A stretch of DNA of 5,827 nucleotides, taken from Limisphaerales bacterium (GTDB lineage Bacteria; Verrucomicrobiota; Verrucomicrobiia; Limisphaerales; UBA11358). The DNA lies in the NCBI GenBank assembly GCA_003133815.1, contig PKZR01000384.1, positions 1-5,827 on the forward strand, written 5' to 3'. Position numbers and translations under genes: made by a program. Shown in pieces: positions 1-5,827 of the stretch; position 1 is the stretch's first letter; each line of letters begins with the position of its first letter. Below the pieces are notes generated by a model. That model had not been told where the DNA came from. It ran no database searches and saw nothing but the letters and a program-made list of their open reading frames with translations.

Positions 1-2620
1 GCGCGCCGGATATGATGCTCAAGGTGTTCGTGGCGTAGGAAGTATTGGGACCGCTGTCAACCGCAGTAATGATGTTGGTGGTCGTTGAGTTGGCGGGAAT
101 CGATGAGCCAACAGCAATGCTGTTCGTATACACATTCGGGGTGGCCGACAACACCAACGGCAGCACCGTCGTTCCGGGTGCCGTTCCGGCAGTCTGGCTT
201 GCATCCACTGTCACGCTTGTAATCGGATTTTGGTTGGTCAACACAAGGGCGCTGATCAATACGCCCTCGTTAGGATATGCCGGATTCGGACTGGCTGTTG
301 CCGAGATGATAATGGGTCCGGCACCTGGCGCATATTTCAAAATAACACTGTTGGCATTGACCGCGATGGAATATTTAGCCGAATTCAATGGCGGGACATC
401 CCAGACCAACGAGAGGCTGCCATTGACGGTGAGCGTGCCTGTGTTGGTAAAAAGAAAATAGCTCGCGTTGCCCAGAACCGCCGATGTGCCCGGAGCTTTA
501 AGGTGGATGGTGTTTGCATTCAACGTCAGGTTTCCATTGACCACAATCTCATCATTCGATCCGGTGGCGCTGCTGCCCAGATCAAAGTATGCCGACGCGC
601 CGGCGGCCAGGGTCAGATTGCTGTTAAATGTGTTCGTGCCGTACGTCCCGTCCGTCCCGCCATAGATGCCCGAACCCGAGGCAACCAACACCGCTCCGGT
701 CACTGAACCGCTGCCCATCAGATTTTGAGCCGGCCCGGCACCCAGCGTAAAACCGCCATTGACATGTGACACGTCAAAGGTCGTCCCGCTGCCCACGATG
801 ATGCTGGCCGAATTGCTGATGGAACCATTGTTGGTCAACATCAACGTGCCGCTGCTGACGACGGTGTTGCCCGTGTAGGTGTTGGTGCCACTCAGGGCCA
901 CCGTGCCGGTGGCATACACCGCCGTAGTGTTCGCCGTGCCGGCGCCCGAACCTGGAAGAAGTCCATTCGTATTGCCGTTCGCGCTCGAAGCCGGTATGCC
1001 GATAGTCAGCGCTCCCGTTCCCGCAGCACCGCTGATCACGCCATCCACCGTGAACGTGTTGCCCGCTGTCGCCGCAAGGCCGCCGCCGTTGTTGCCCAGA
1101 ATAACAGGACGCAAATTCGCACCCGCATTGTCCAGCACAAACGTCCGGTTGCCCACAATCGTGCCGCCGTTCAAATTCGCATTGGCCGCCGTGGCCACCG
1201 CGCCCAGGCCGCTGTCATTGGTGATGACATAATTGCCGCCGTTGAGATAGGTTTGCGCAGCATAACTACAAATGGATGGTATCATGACGACCGTGCCGGG
1301 ACCGTTCTTGGTTACATTTCCCGTCCCTGTGCTGTTGAAGCCAACGGTTCCTTGAGGGTTAATCGTCAAATACCCGCCCGTGTTATATTGATCAAAAACA
1401 ATCTCGCCGTTGGCCCGGATAGTTCCGACCCCACCCGCTGTAACATTGGCAGCGCCAACACCGCTGGTCACCGCGATATGGGTCATCGTTGCCACACGTC
1501 CGGCTGCACCTGCGTTGAAAGTCCATCCCCCGGAAACGAACGTGTTGAATAAAAACGGAACAGTCGGATTTAAGTTGGCGCTTATTGTTGTAGTAGCGGC
1601 GGTAGTATTGTTAAACACCCAGTAGCTGGCAGGCGGCGCGGTCACTAAGTTTTGATTGGCGGTAGTAGGAGCCAGCCAGCCAGCCGTGGAATTGGGCAAA
1701 ACCGCTTGGCCGGCGGCTATCTGGCCACTGCCATTCACTGCCGCAAAATCCGTCGGATTGCCATTAACGTCAGTGATCAGGCCATAAGGGGTTGTATTGC
1801 CACCCAAAAGAATGCCCGTAGTGCCGCCCACAGAAATGGTGCCACCGGCATAGAACGCAATCCCCGATCCCGCGTTACGCGTGATTGTCCCCAGAGCCAG
1901 TGTGGGAGCCGTGCCGTTGTTGACCACCGACACCACGCTCGCACCGGCATTCACAGTCGTGCTGGCAAAGGTCTGGCTGCTCGCCGAGGCGGCATTGCCT
2001 TTGACAGCAAGAGCGCCGCCACCCAAAGTCAGAACCGAAGTTGCGGGAACAATATTGTTGGCTGCGCCACCGGAATAATCCAAAGCAAGTGTTCCGGCAT
2101 TGACGATGGTGGCACCAGTGTAAGTGTTGTTATTCGTAAGCGTCACCGTGCCGCCAAGAATCTTGGTGATGCCACCACCCGTTCCAGAAATGATGCCCCC
2201 GACAAGCAACGTGCCACCGCTACCCACGCCGAAAGTGTGGCCAGCCGTCATAACGATGGGCAGGTTTATGGTTTCAAGGCTCAACGAATTATCCAATATC
2301 CCACCGGAATTGGTAAAGGAGTTGCCATTGAGAATGAAGGATGGAGCTGTCGCGTTGAATGTCAGGCCCAAAAAGGTGTTGGTGAGCGAAAGATTGTTGT
2401 TGAGCGTCAGGCCGCCTGTTCCCTGGATGCCGAACACCGGAGTATCGCCGCTGGCAGGCGGAGTGTTGGCGCCTGACCAGTTGCCAGGAGACGACCAGTT
2501 CGCATCGGTGGCACCCACCCAGTTGTCATTGCCGGTGGCGGCTCGCAGACATGCTGCACCGGACAGGAAAAGCAGGCCGGTGATTTGAAGAATTGTGTAA
2601 CGAAAGGAGAAGAGTTTCAT
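1..2620 (-). CDS. Secreted autotransporter-associated beta-strand repeat (PATR-type) protein, C-terminus cut by the window edge
   Basis: The frame is open from ATG 2620-2618 to the left edge with no stop (872 complete codons). ATG 2620 is the only plausible start: an in-frame TGA lies eight codons upstream with no other start codon between. No Shine-Dalgarno sequence is evident. Residues 1-28 form a signal peptide (basic MKLFSFRY, hydrophobic ITGLLFLSGAA, likely cleavage after LRA or LRAA). Residues 35-54 resemble the WVGATDANWSSPGNWSG opening common in verrucomicrobial repeat proteins. Clear beta-strand repeats lie at about 154-180 (VTLTNNNTYTGATIVNAGTL) and 572-595 (VALSGTNTYTGNTVVSSGTL). 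A degenerate one lies at about 434-470 (TKNGPGTVV, then TYLNGGNYVI). Residues from about 765 on (SATASPNPAYPNEGVLISA) look Ig-like. Composition is Gly/Thr/Asn/Val-rich with very few charged residues, as in beta-solenoids. The family is linked to passenger domains of surface proteins. A C-terminal barrel or sorting signal, if present, is off-window. The molecular function is unknown. Confidence 0.88.
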   Translation of the reverse strand, partial: MKLFSFRYTILQITGLLFLSGAACLRAATGNDNWVGATDANWSSPGNWSGANTPPASGDTPVFGIQGTGGLTLNNNLSLTNTFLGLTFNATAPSFILNGNSFTNSGGILDNSLSLETINLPIVMTAGHTFGVGSGGTLLVGGIISGTGGGITKILGGTVTLTNNNTYTGATIVNAGTLALDYSGGAANNIVPATSVLTLGGGALAVKGNAASASSQTFASTTVNAGASVVSVVNNGTAPTLALGTITRNAGSGIAFYAGGTISVGGTTGILLGGNTTPYGLITDVNGNPTDFAAVNGSGQIAAGQAVLPNSTAGWLAPTTANQNLVTAPPASYWVFNNTTAATTTISANLNPTVPFLFNTFVSGGWTFNAGAAGRVATMTHIAVTSGVGAANVTAGGVGTIRANGEIVFDQYNTGGYLTINPQGTVGFNSTGTGNVTKNGPGTVVMIPSICSYAAQTYLNGGNYVITNDSGLGAVATAANANLNGGTIVGNRTFVLDNAGANLRPVILGNNGGGLAATAGNTFTVDGVISGAAGTGALTIGIPASSANGNTNGLLPGSGAGTANTTAVYATGTVALSGTNTYTGNTVVSSGTLMLTNNGSISNSASIIVGSGTTFDVSHVNGGFTLGAGPAQNLMGSGSVTGAVLVASGSGIYGGTDGTYGTNTFNSNLTLAAGASAYFDLGSSATGSNDEIVVNGNLTLNANTIHLKAPGTSAVLGNASYFLFTNTGTLTVNGSLSLVWDVPPLNSAKYSIAVNANSVILKYAPGAGPIIISATASPNPAYPNEGVLISALVLTNQNPITSVTVDASQTAGTAPGTTVLPLVLSATPNVYTNSIAVGSSIPANSTTTNIITAVDSGPNTSYATNTLSIISGA

Positions 2621-2665
2621 AGCAAAATGGCTAAGTTCGATTTTTCATCTTGGGGTTCACGGGCA

Positions 2666-2694
2666 AAGATGCAATCTTCATTAAAATTAGTCAA
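2666..2694 (-). promoter_or_regulatory. Weak sigma70-like promoter candidate for the repeat-protein gene
   Basis: On the minus strand TTGACT (2694-2689) matches a -35 hexamer well. After 17 bp comes CATCTT (2671-2666), a poor -10. The AT-rich stretch TAATTTTAAT directly behind the -35 could also take part. The site would leave a leader of roughly 40 nt before ATG 2620. The -35 match and spacing are seen directly; promoter function is a guess, because the -10 is weak and consensus rules in this phylum are uncertain. Confidence 0.2.
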
Positions 2695-2759
2695 CGAAAA
2701 TTTTGTCCGCACTTTTGATGTTGAACATTGGACGCCGAACTGGCTTTCCCGGTTACATC

Positions 2760-2775
2760 AGGTTTTGGAAAACCT
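2760..2775. promoter_or_regulatory. 16-bp inverted repeat, possible operator
   Basis: AGGTTTTGGAAAACCT has perfect 7-bp arms (AGGTTTT and AAAACCT) around a GG centre. It lies about 140 bp upstream of the repeat-protein start. The loop is too short for a stable RNA hairpin, so a binding site for a dimeric DNA-binding protein is the likelier reading. Directly beside it, GTGAAA (2777-2782) and TTTCAC (2795-2800) form a second inverted pair, with GAAATGTTTC (2779-2788) overlapping its left arm. No regulator can be named. Confidence 0.35.
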
Positions 2776-2793
2776 TGTGAAATGTTTCCACGA

Positions 2794-2813
2794 GTTTCAC
2801 GAAAAAAATCTCA
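2794..2813. repeat. Diverged direct repeat, copy 1
   Basis: On the plus strand GTTTCACG is followed by a 7-nt A-run and then TCTCA. Copy 2 at 2885-2905 has the same outer blocks with an 8-nt interior of different sequence. The conserved blocks total 13 bp, separated by a variable centre, which is compatible with a repeated protein-binding site. Chance similarity in AT-rich DNA is possible. Confidence 0.25.
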
Positions 2814-2855
2814 TGCCGTCAATGTCGCGAAGCGCAGTATCAATTCCCGTTGTTC

Positions 2856-2906
2856 TTATTAAACTCGCATGGTCTTAAAATCCGGTTTCACGGTAAATTG
2901 TCTCAA
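2856..2906 (-). CDS. Possible 15-residue leader peptide behind a strong ribosome-binding sequence
   Basis: On the minus strand GGAGGAGG (2921-2914) is the only strong Shine-Dalgarno-like sequence seen ahead of a possible start in the window. Seven nucleotides later TTG (2906-2904) opens a frame reading MRQFTVKPDFKTMRV, ending in tandem TAA TAA (2861-2856). Spacing is ideal and the double stop is suggestive. However, the frame is tiny, uses a TTG start, lies about 240 bp ahead of the next gene, and resembles no leader peptide I know. It contains no run of a single amino acid that would suggest attenuation. Treat it as a candidate only; the purine-rich motif may be coincidental. Confidence 0.18.
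2885..2905. repeat. Diverged direct repeat, copy 2
   Basis: GTTTCACG, an 8-nt interior GTAAATTG, then TCTCA, matching the outer blocks of the copy at 2794-2813; the two copies start 91 bp apart. It overlaps the start of the short candidate frame at 2906-2856, so a bound protein here could interfere with that transcript. Function is inferred from position only. Confidence 0.25.
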
Positions 2907-3152
2907 GACACAACCTCCTCCGACGGAATTGTGAACGCAGCGGATTGCAGTCAATTGTATTTGGCGGATACCCGATTGATTTATCGTCTGCGCAAATTGT
3001 CATCGGATGATTCACGCTGACAAAACATTTTAAGTCTCGAAAAATTAAACAAGGTTTAAACACAGTAAATCAGCGGAATCTGCGGCAACTTTTACAGTTA
3101 ATCTAAAATCGTCTGCTCGCGCGACGGCCCGATGAATGCAATGAACAATTTC

Positions 3153-3176
3153 GCGATTGCTTAATTCGGCAATCGC
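3153..3176 (-). terminator. Stem-loop downstream of GH115, possible terminator
   Basis: Perfect 8-bp arms GCGATTGC (3153-3160) and GCAATCGC (3169-3176) flank an 8-nt loop. It lies 42 nt beyond the GH115 stop in the direction of transcription. The following RNA is only moderately U-rich (GAAAUUGUUC), so it is not a textbook intrinsic terminator. It may instead protect the 3' end or act with Rho. Confidence 0.45.
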
Positions 3177-3188
3177 CTTGAGACGGGC

Positions 3189-3211
3189 GCACGCCTTGTC
3201 CGTGAGCGTGC
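3189..3211 (-). terminator. Second, weaker stem-loop at the GH115 3' end
   Basis: GCACGC (3189-3194) and GCGTGC (3206-3211) form a 6-bp GC-rich stem with an 11-nt loop, starting 7 nt past the GH115 stop codon. No U-tract follows. Together with the stem at 3153-3176 it makes a tandem hairpin pair, a layout sometimes seen at 3' ends. A role in termination or RNA stability is inferred. Confidence 0.25.
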
Positions 3212-3218
3212 AAAACGT

Positions 3219-5747
3219 TCATTTTTGTATCCGCGTCTCGGGCGGCCAGATATAGCCAAGCTTTGCGGCTCCGGCGGTTTCCCCTTCAAGCGCGTCAATC
3301 ACGATGCCAGGATCTACCATCCAGATTTTCAGGGTGTGAAGTCCTGGCCGGGTTACAGGATGAACGCTCGAAGTCAGCGCCGCGTTACGCAAAACATTTT
3401 CCTGCCATTGCCGGTCGGTTTCGCTCATTGAAAACGGCTGCGAAATCATTTGCGGCGACGCGTCGTCCAGCGCGATTGCATAACGCTGCGGCTTTCCGGT
3501 CTCGACGGAAAATGTCGGCAGTGCGCGGACGATCACCCTCCAATCGCCTGCATCTCGGAAATAGATTCTGTATTGCAGGCAGGGCGACTCGGCCAAAAAT
3601 TTTTCCCGCCCGGTGCGAACTGCCACTGTCGTCGGAAAAACGGAAACCGCCTCGCCGTTGTAGCCAAGACCGGTGATTTTTTGCCAGCTGGCATCCTTGC
3701 CGGGAATGAAAGCCGATGCGTGCGACGCCTCCATGACGACTTGATGATTTTCCTCCACAAAATCAGCGCCGTCTTCAGAACCCGGTTCGGCGGGTTGCAC
3801 TGTGCCGCTGGATTCGGAATTGGTGCGAACAACAGACCCGTGCTCCGAAGCAAGCAGCTCGTGTGGATCATCCGACATCATCAAATGCCATTTGCCTCCG
3901 GCGGTCTGGTTGTTGTAAGCGTCCGTCAGCCGATGAATTTCGTCCTGCGCCTCCTGCGCCTTTTCTGGATCGAGGAATTTTTCATTTGCCAGGGCGGAGC
4001 TGTGAACGGGATAACCAACGAGTTCAAAAAAGGCGTCGTGTGATTCCGGCGGCAGGTTGTTTTCAACGGCGTCAGCGCGCGCAGACAGTTTTTGCCACGC
4101 CTCCAGCCGCTGCGCCGCTTCATCGACGGTAAATAGATTGCCAGGGGCAAAGCCCATGTGTTCCGGCTTGCGCTGGAAATTCAGGCGGTAATATTCCTCC
4201 ATGATGGAGGTGATCTCAGTCGCGTTCGCCGCGCCAAAGTCGCGGGTGATCTGTTTTCCCAGCAGGTCGTAAGTGTTCGTGCCATTCCATGAATGCGGAT
4301 TCCACGCGAGTTTCAAAAAGAATTCGATGTCAAACTCCGCCGGCTTTAAATCGCCGACATTGAGGATCCAGACCTTGTCCGCGCCGTAATCATAGGCCTT
4401 TGTCATCTCCTCCGCGATGAGCGCGGGTGGCGTGGAGCATATCCAAAGATAATCATGCGGACGCCCCCAGTATGAGACATGATAATAAACACCCGCCCTG
4501 CCGCTTCGGGCGCGTTCGCGCGAGTCGGAAAATTCACGGATGTAGCCGTAATTGTCGTCCGGCCAGACGAGGGTGATGTCGTCGGGAATATCCGGCGAGA
4601 GGCGATACAGTTCCAGCACCTCCTTGTAGGGACAAAATATCTGTGGAATCGCGGCAACGTTCGTGTTGACGTCGCGCGCGAGCATTTCGCGCTGGTCGGC
4701 GATGATGGTTTGCAACCGCGCGGCCTTTTCCTGCGCCGTGCCGCCGCCCGGCATCGCGCCGTCGCTGATGCCGCGCATCCCGAGCGTCCAGATGCTTTCA
4801 AATTTTCCGTTTTCGCGGACGCGCTGTTCCCAGTAATTCAAAACCCCTTTCGGATTTGTGACGAAATTATATTCACCCAACGCTTTGTCGTTCCATTCGC
4901 CAATGTTGTCGCGCAGCATCTGCTCGCAATGCGACGATCCCATCACGATGCCATAGTCGGCGGCGATTTCCTTGTCTGATGGAAACGAATTGAAGGCCGC
5001 CGTGCCGGGATGCTGCGCCGGCCAGAGATAATTCGCGTGCAGTCGCAGCAGGAGCTCAAAGATCTTCGCGTAGGTTTTGGGACCGATATTGCCTGTTACC
5101 GGATCAAAGGTCTTCGATGCCCACGGTCGCAATCCCCAATCCTCGTCGTTCAGAAAAACGCCGCGATATTTCACGGCCGGCGGACCCTGCTTAAGAATGT
5201 CTCCGTGCAACGCAAGGATTTTACTTTGTTTCACCGGCACGTCCGCCCACCAATACCACGGTGAAACGCCGATCATTTCCGACAATTCATAAATGCCGTA
5301 AATCGTCCCGCGCCGGTCGCTGCCGGCGATGACCAGCGCGCGCTCGACTCCCGGCAGCGGATTGGCCACAACCTGCAAAACGTAACTTTCCCATCCACCG
5401 CTCACACCGTTTGTTTCCAGCTTCCCTTCAGCAGCAAGCTGGTCAACAACCCCGCCCGCGCCGATTGTGCCGATGATGATGCAATGTTTCCCACCGGCAG
5501 AATGATTCTCCAACACGGGCTTTGTGCCGGTCACCCGCCGAAAGTCATCCGCCAAATCGCCCGCCGCGCGAAGGACAGCGTGTTCATCGTTTGTTTCCAC
5601 AAGAATTGGCGCGGCGCTTTTGCCGTCGAACAAAATGAAGTCGCCCGCGCCGGGCGAGGGAGAACCAGCCAGCGATAATTCAGCCGCTGACGCGGACAAG
5701 AACAGGCTGGCTAAGAAAAAAACGCTTAACAAACAGCCGGTTTTCAT
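3219..5747 (-). CDS. Glycoside hydrolase family 115 alpha-glucuronidase, exported
   Basis: An 842-residue protein, complete and of normal family length. GH115 enzymes release (4-O-methyl-)D-glucuronic acid side chains from glucuronoxylan and some other glycans. Residues 1-21 are a signal peptide (MKTG, hydrophobic core, ASA cleavage site before AELS); no lipobox, so probably periplasmic or secreted. Residues 40-180 form the N-terminal domain. The barrel domain carries the family blocks YRGVFLNDEDWGLRPWA (194-210), HANYLWPA (237-244), GSSHCEQML (270-278), LGMRGISDG (322-330), CPYKEVLELY (372-381), WPDDNYGYIR (395-404) and YHVSYWGRPHDYLW (422-435). Acidic residues in these blocks (D329, E376, D397, D398) are candidate catalytic or substrate-binding groups. 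A helical region (540-620) follows, then a C-terminal beta domain (about 663-836) ending GYIWPPETR. ATG 5747 is the first start after an in-frame TAA (5756-5754); the upstream Shine-Dalgarno is weak (AAAGAA). Residues 628-662 are an odd acidic, low-complexity segment. Confidence 0.96.
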   Translation of the reverse strand: MKTGCLLSVFFLASLFLSASAAELSLAGSPSPGAGDFILFDGKSAAPILVETNDEHAVLRAAGDLADDFRRVTGTKPVLENHSAGGKHCIIIGTIGAGGVVDQLAAEGKLETNGVSGGWESYVLQVVANPLPGVERALVIAGSDRRGTIYGIYELSEMIGVSPWYWWADVPVKQSKILALHGDILKQGPPAVKYRGVFLNDEDWGLRPWASKTFDPVTGNIGPKTYAKIFELLLRLHANYLWPAQHPGTAAFNSFPSDKEIAADYGIVMGSSHCEQMLRDNIGEWNDKALGEYNFVTNPKGVLNYWEQRVRENGKFESIWTLGMRGISDGAMPGGGTAQEKAARLQTIIADQREMLARDVNTNVAAIPQIFCPYKEVLELYRLSPDIPDDITLVWPDDNYGYIREFSDSRERARSGRAGVYYHVSYWGRPHDYLWICSTPPALIAEEMTKAYDYGADKVWILNVGDLKPAEFDIEFFLKLAWNPHSWNGTNTYDLLGKQITRDFGAANATEITSIMEEYYRLNFQRKPEHMGFAPGNLFTVDEAAQRLEAWQKLSARADAVENNLPPESHDAFFELVGYPVHSSALANEKFLDPEKAQEAQDEIHRLTDAYNNQTAGGKWHLMMSDDPHELLASEHGSVVRTNSESSGTVQPAEPGSEDGADFVEENHQVVMEASHASAFIPGKDASWQKITGLGYNGEAVSVFPTTVAVRTGREKFLAESPCLQYRIYFRDAGDWRVIVRALPTFSVETGKPQRYAIALDDASPQMISQPFSMSETDRQWQENVLRNAALTSSVHPVTRPGLHTLKIWMVDPGIVIDALEGETAGAAKLGYIWPPETRIQK

Positions 5748-5761
5748 AGTTCTTTACGCAG

Positions 5762-5775
5762 TGTGACGTCTCACA
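5762..5775. promoter_or_regulatory. 14-bp inverted repeat just upstream of the GH115 start
   Basis: TGTGACGTCTCACA has perfect 5-bp arms (TGTGA and TCACA) around CGTC and lies 15-28 nt before the GH115 ATG. The half-sites equal the CRP half-sites TGTGA/TCACA, but the spacer is 4 bp instead of the usual 6, so CRP itself is unlikely. At this distance it could be a repressor site or a small RNA hairpin just upstream of the ribosome-binding region. Regulation by it is inferred. Confidence 0.35.
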
Positions 5776-5827
5776 TCGCCGGGTTGCGCGGGAATTTGGC
5801 GAACGGCAGACGCGCACTGCGGTATTG
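5771..5827 (-). CDS. Possible 3' end of an upstream gene
   Basis: Entering from the right edge, the minus-strand frame ending at TGA 5773-5771 reads QYRSARLPFAKFPRNPAM. Its third codon positions are mostly G or C, as expected for coding DNA in this genome. If real, the upstream gene would end 23 bp before GH115 and the two could be co-transcribed. The other two minus frames are also open across this short piece, one ending at TAA 5756-5754, six bases before the GH115 ATG. The choice of frame is therefore uncertain, and no family is recognisable. Confidence 0.22.
   Translation of the reverse strand, partial: QYRSARLPFAKFPRNPAM

Larger units (their letters stand above)
2621..3218. other. AT-rich spacer between the two long genes
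   Basis: These 598 bp separate the GH115 stop from the repeat-protein start, both on the minus strand. The spacer is visibly richer in A and T than the flanking genes. I see no convincing gene in it. It carries two stem-loops next to the GH115 stop, a 16-bp near-palindrome, two diverged direct repeats, four AATTGT words and a short frame behind a strong ribosome-binding sequence, each listed separately. Its length and content suggest that the repeat-protein gene has its own promoter here and is not simply read through from GH115. That is inference. Confidence 0.7.

Noticed and set aside
1652..2476. Plus-strand open frame of 274 codons opposite the repeat protein.
   Set aside because: It is antisense to a frame with a signal peptide and recognisable repeats; its Arg/Gly/His-rich, low-complexity product is typical of a shadow frame over Gly/Thr/Asn-rich coding DNA.
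2585..2878. Plus-strand open frame of 97 codons (82 from an internal ATG at about 2627) covering the antisense of the repeat-protein start and part of the spacer.
   Set aside because: Its 5' part is antisense to the signal peptide of the repeat-protein gene, the purine-rich AAAGGAG is too far from the internal ATG, third positions show no GC bias, and no family is recognisable. A small gene is not excluded but is not supported.
2875..3063. Minus-strand open frame of 62 codons in the spacer.
   Set aside because: It starts with GTG, has no ribosome-binding sequence, has AT-rich codons unlike the neighbours and shows no protein family features; it also overlaps the candidate leader frame in another frame.
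4479..4979. Plus-strand open frame of 166 codons inside the GH115 gene, and shorter ones around it.
   Set aside because: It lies opposite the most conserved barrel motifs of GH115 and shows no independent start signal or domain.
5762..5775. Calling the TGTGA/TCACA repeat a CRP site.
   Set aside because: The spacer is 4 bp, not 6, and the presence of CRP in this organism is unknown; it is kept only as an unspecified inverted repeat.
1..5827. Transfer RNA, ribosomal RNA, CRISPR array, insertion sequence or defence system.
   Set aside because: No cloverleaf-like sequence, no regularly spaced identical repeats, no transposase or nuclease-type protein and no terminal inverted repeats with target duplication were seen.

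Overview
The window looks like accessory DNA from a free-living, polysaccharide-degrading member of the Verrucomicrobiota. This is an inference from gene content: a family GH115 alpha-glucuronidase, plus a long Gly/Thr/Asn/Val-rich secreted protein with autotransporter-associated beta-strand repeats of the kind abundant in Pedosphaera-like and Opitutus-like genomes. The two long genes have moderately GC-rich coding sequence, while the spacer between them is visibly AT-richer. Neither long gene has a clear Shine-Dalgarno sequence at its start.

Layout: everything convincingly coding is on the minus strand, so transcription runs from right to left. At the right edge (5748-5827) is about 80 bp of upstream DNA. 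It contains a perfect inverted repeat and possibly the last codons of a preceding gene. Positions 5747-3219 hold a complete 842-residue exported GH115 enzyme. Positions 3218-2621 are a 598-bp AT-rich spacer. It has two stem-loops just downstream of the GH115 stop, a 16-bp near-palindrome, a pair of diverged direct repeats, and one short open frame behind a strong ribosome-binding sequence. From 2620 to the left edge an uninterrupted minus-strand frame encodes at least 872 residues of a secreted beta-strand-repeat protein. Its C-terminus lies outside the window.

How they may work together: both products carry Sec-type signal peptides. GH115 enzymes remove (4-O-methyl-)glucuronic acid side chains from glucuronoxylan and related polymers. 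The repeat protein is probably a surface or extracellular beta-solenoid-like protein, and no enzymatic domain is visible in the part present. Their adjacency fits an extracellular plant-polysaccharide programme, but the long spacer with hairpins suggests separate transcription. No RNA gene, CRISPR array, insertion sequence or defence system was seen. The most useful leads are the spacer and upstream inverted repeats (possible operators), an unusual acidic linker in the GH115 enzyme, and the mosaic architecture of the repeat protein.
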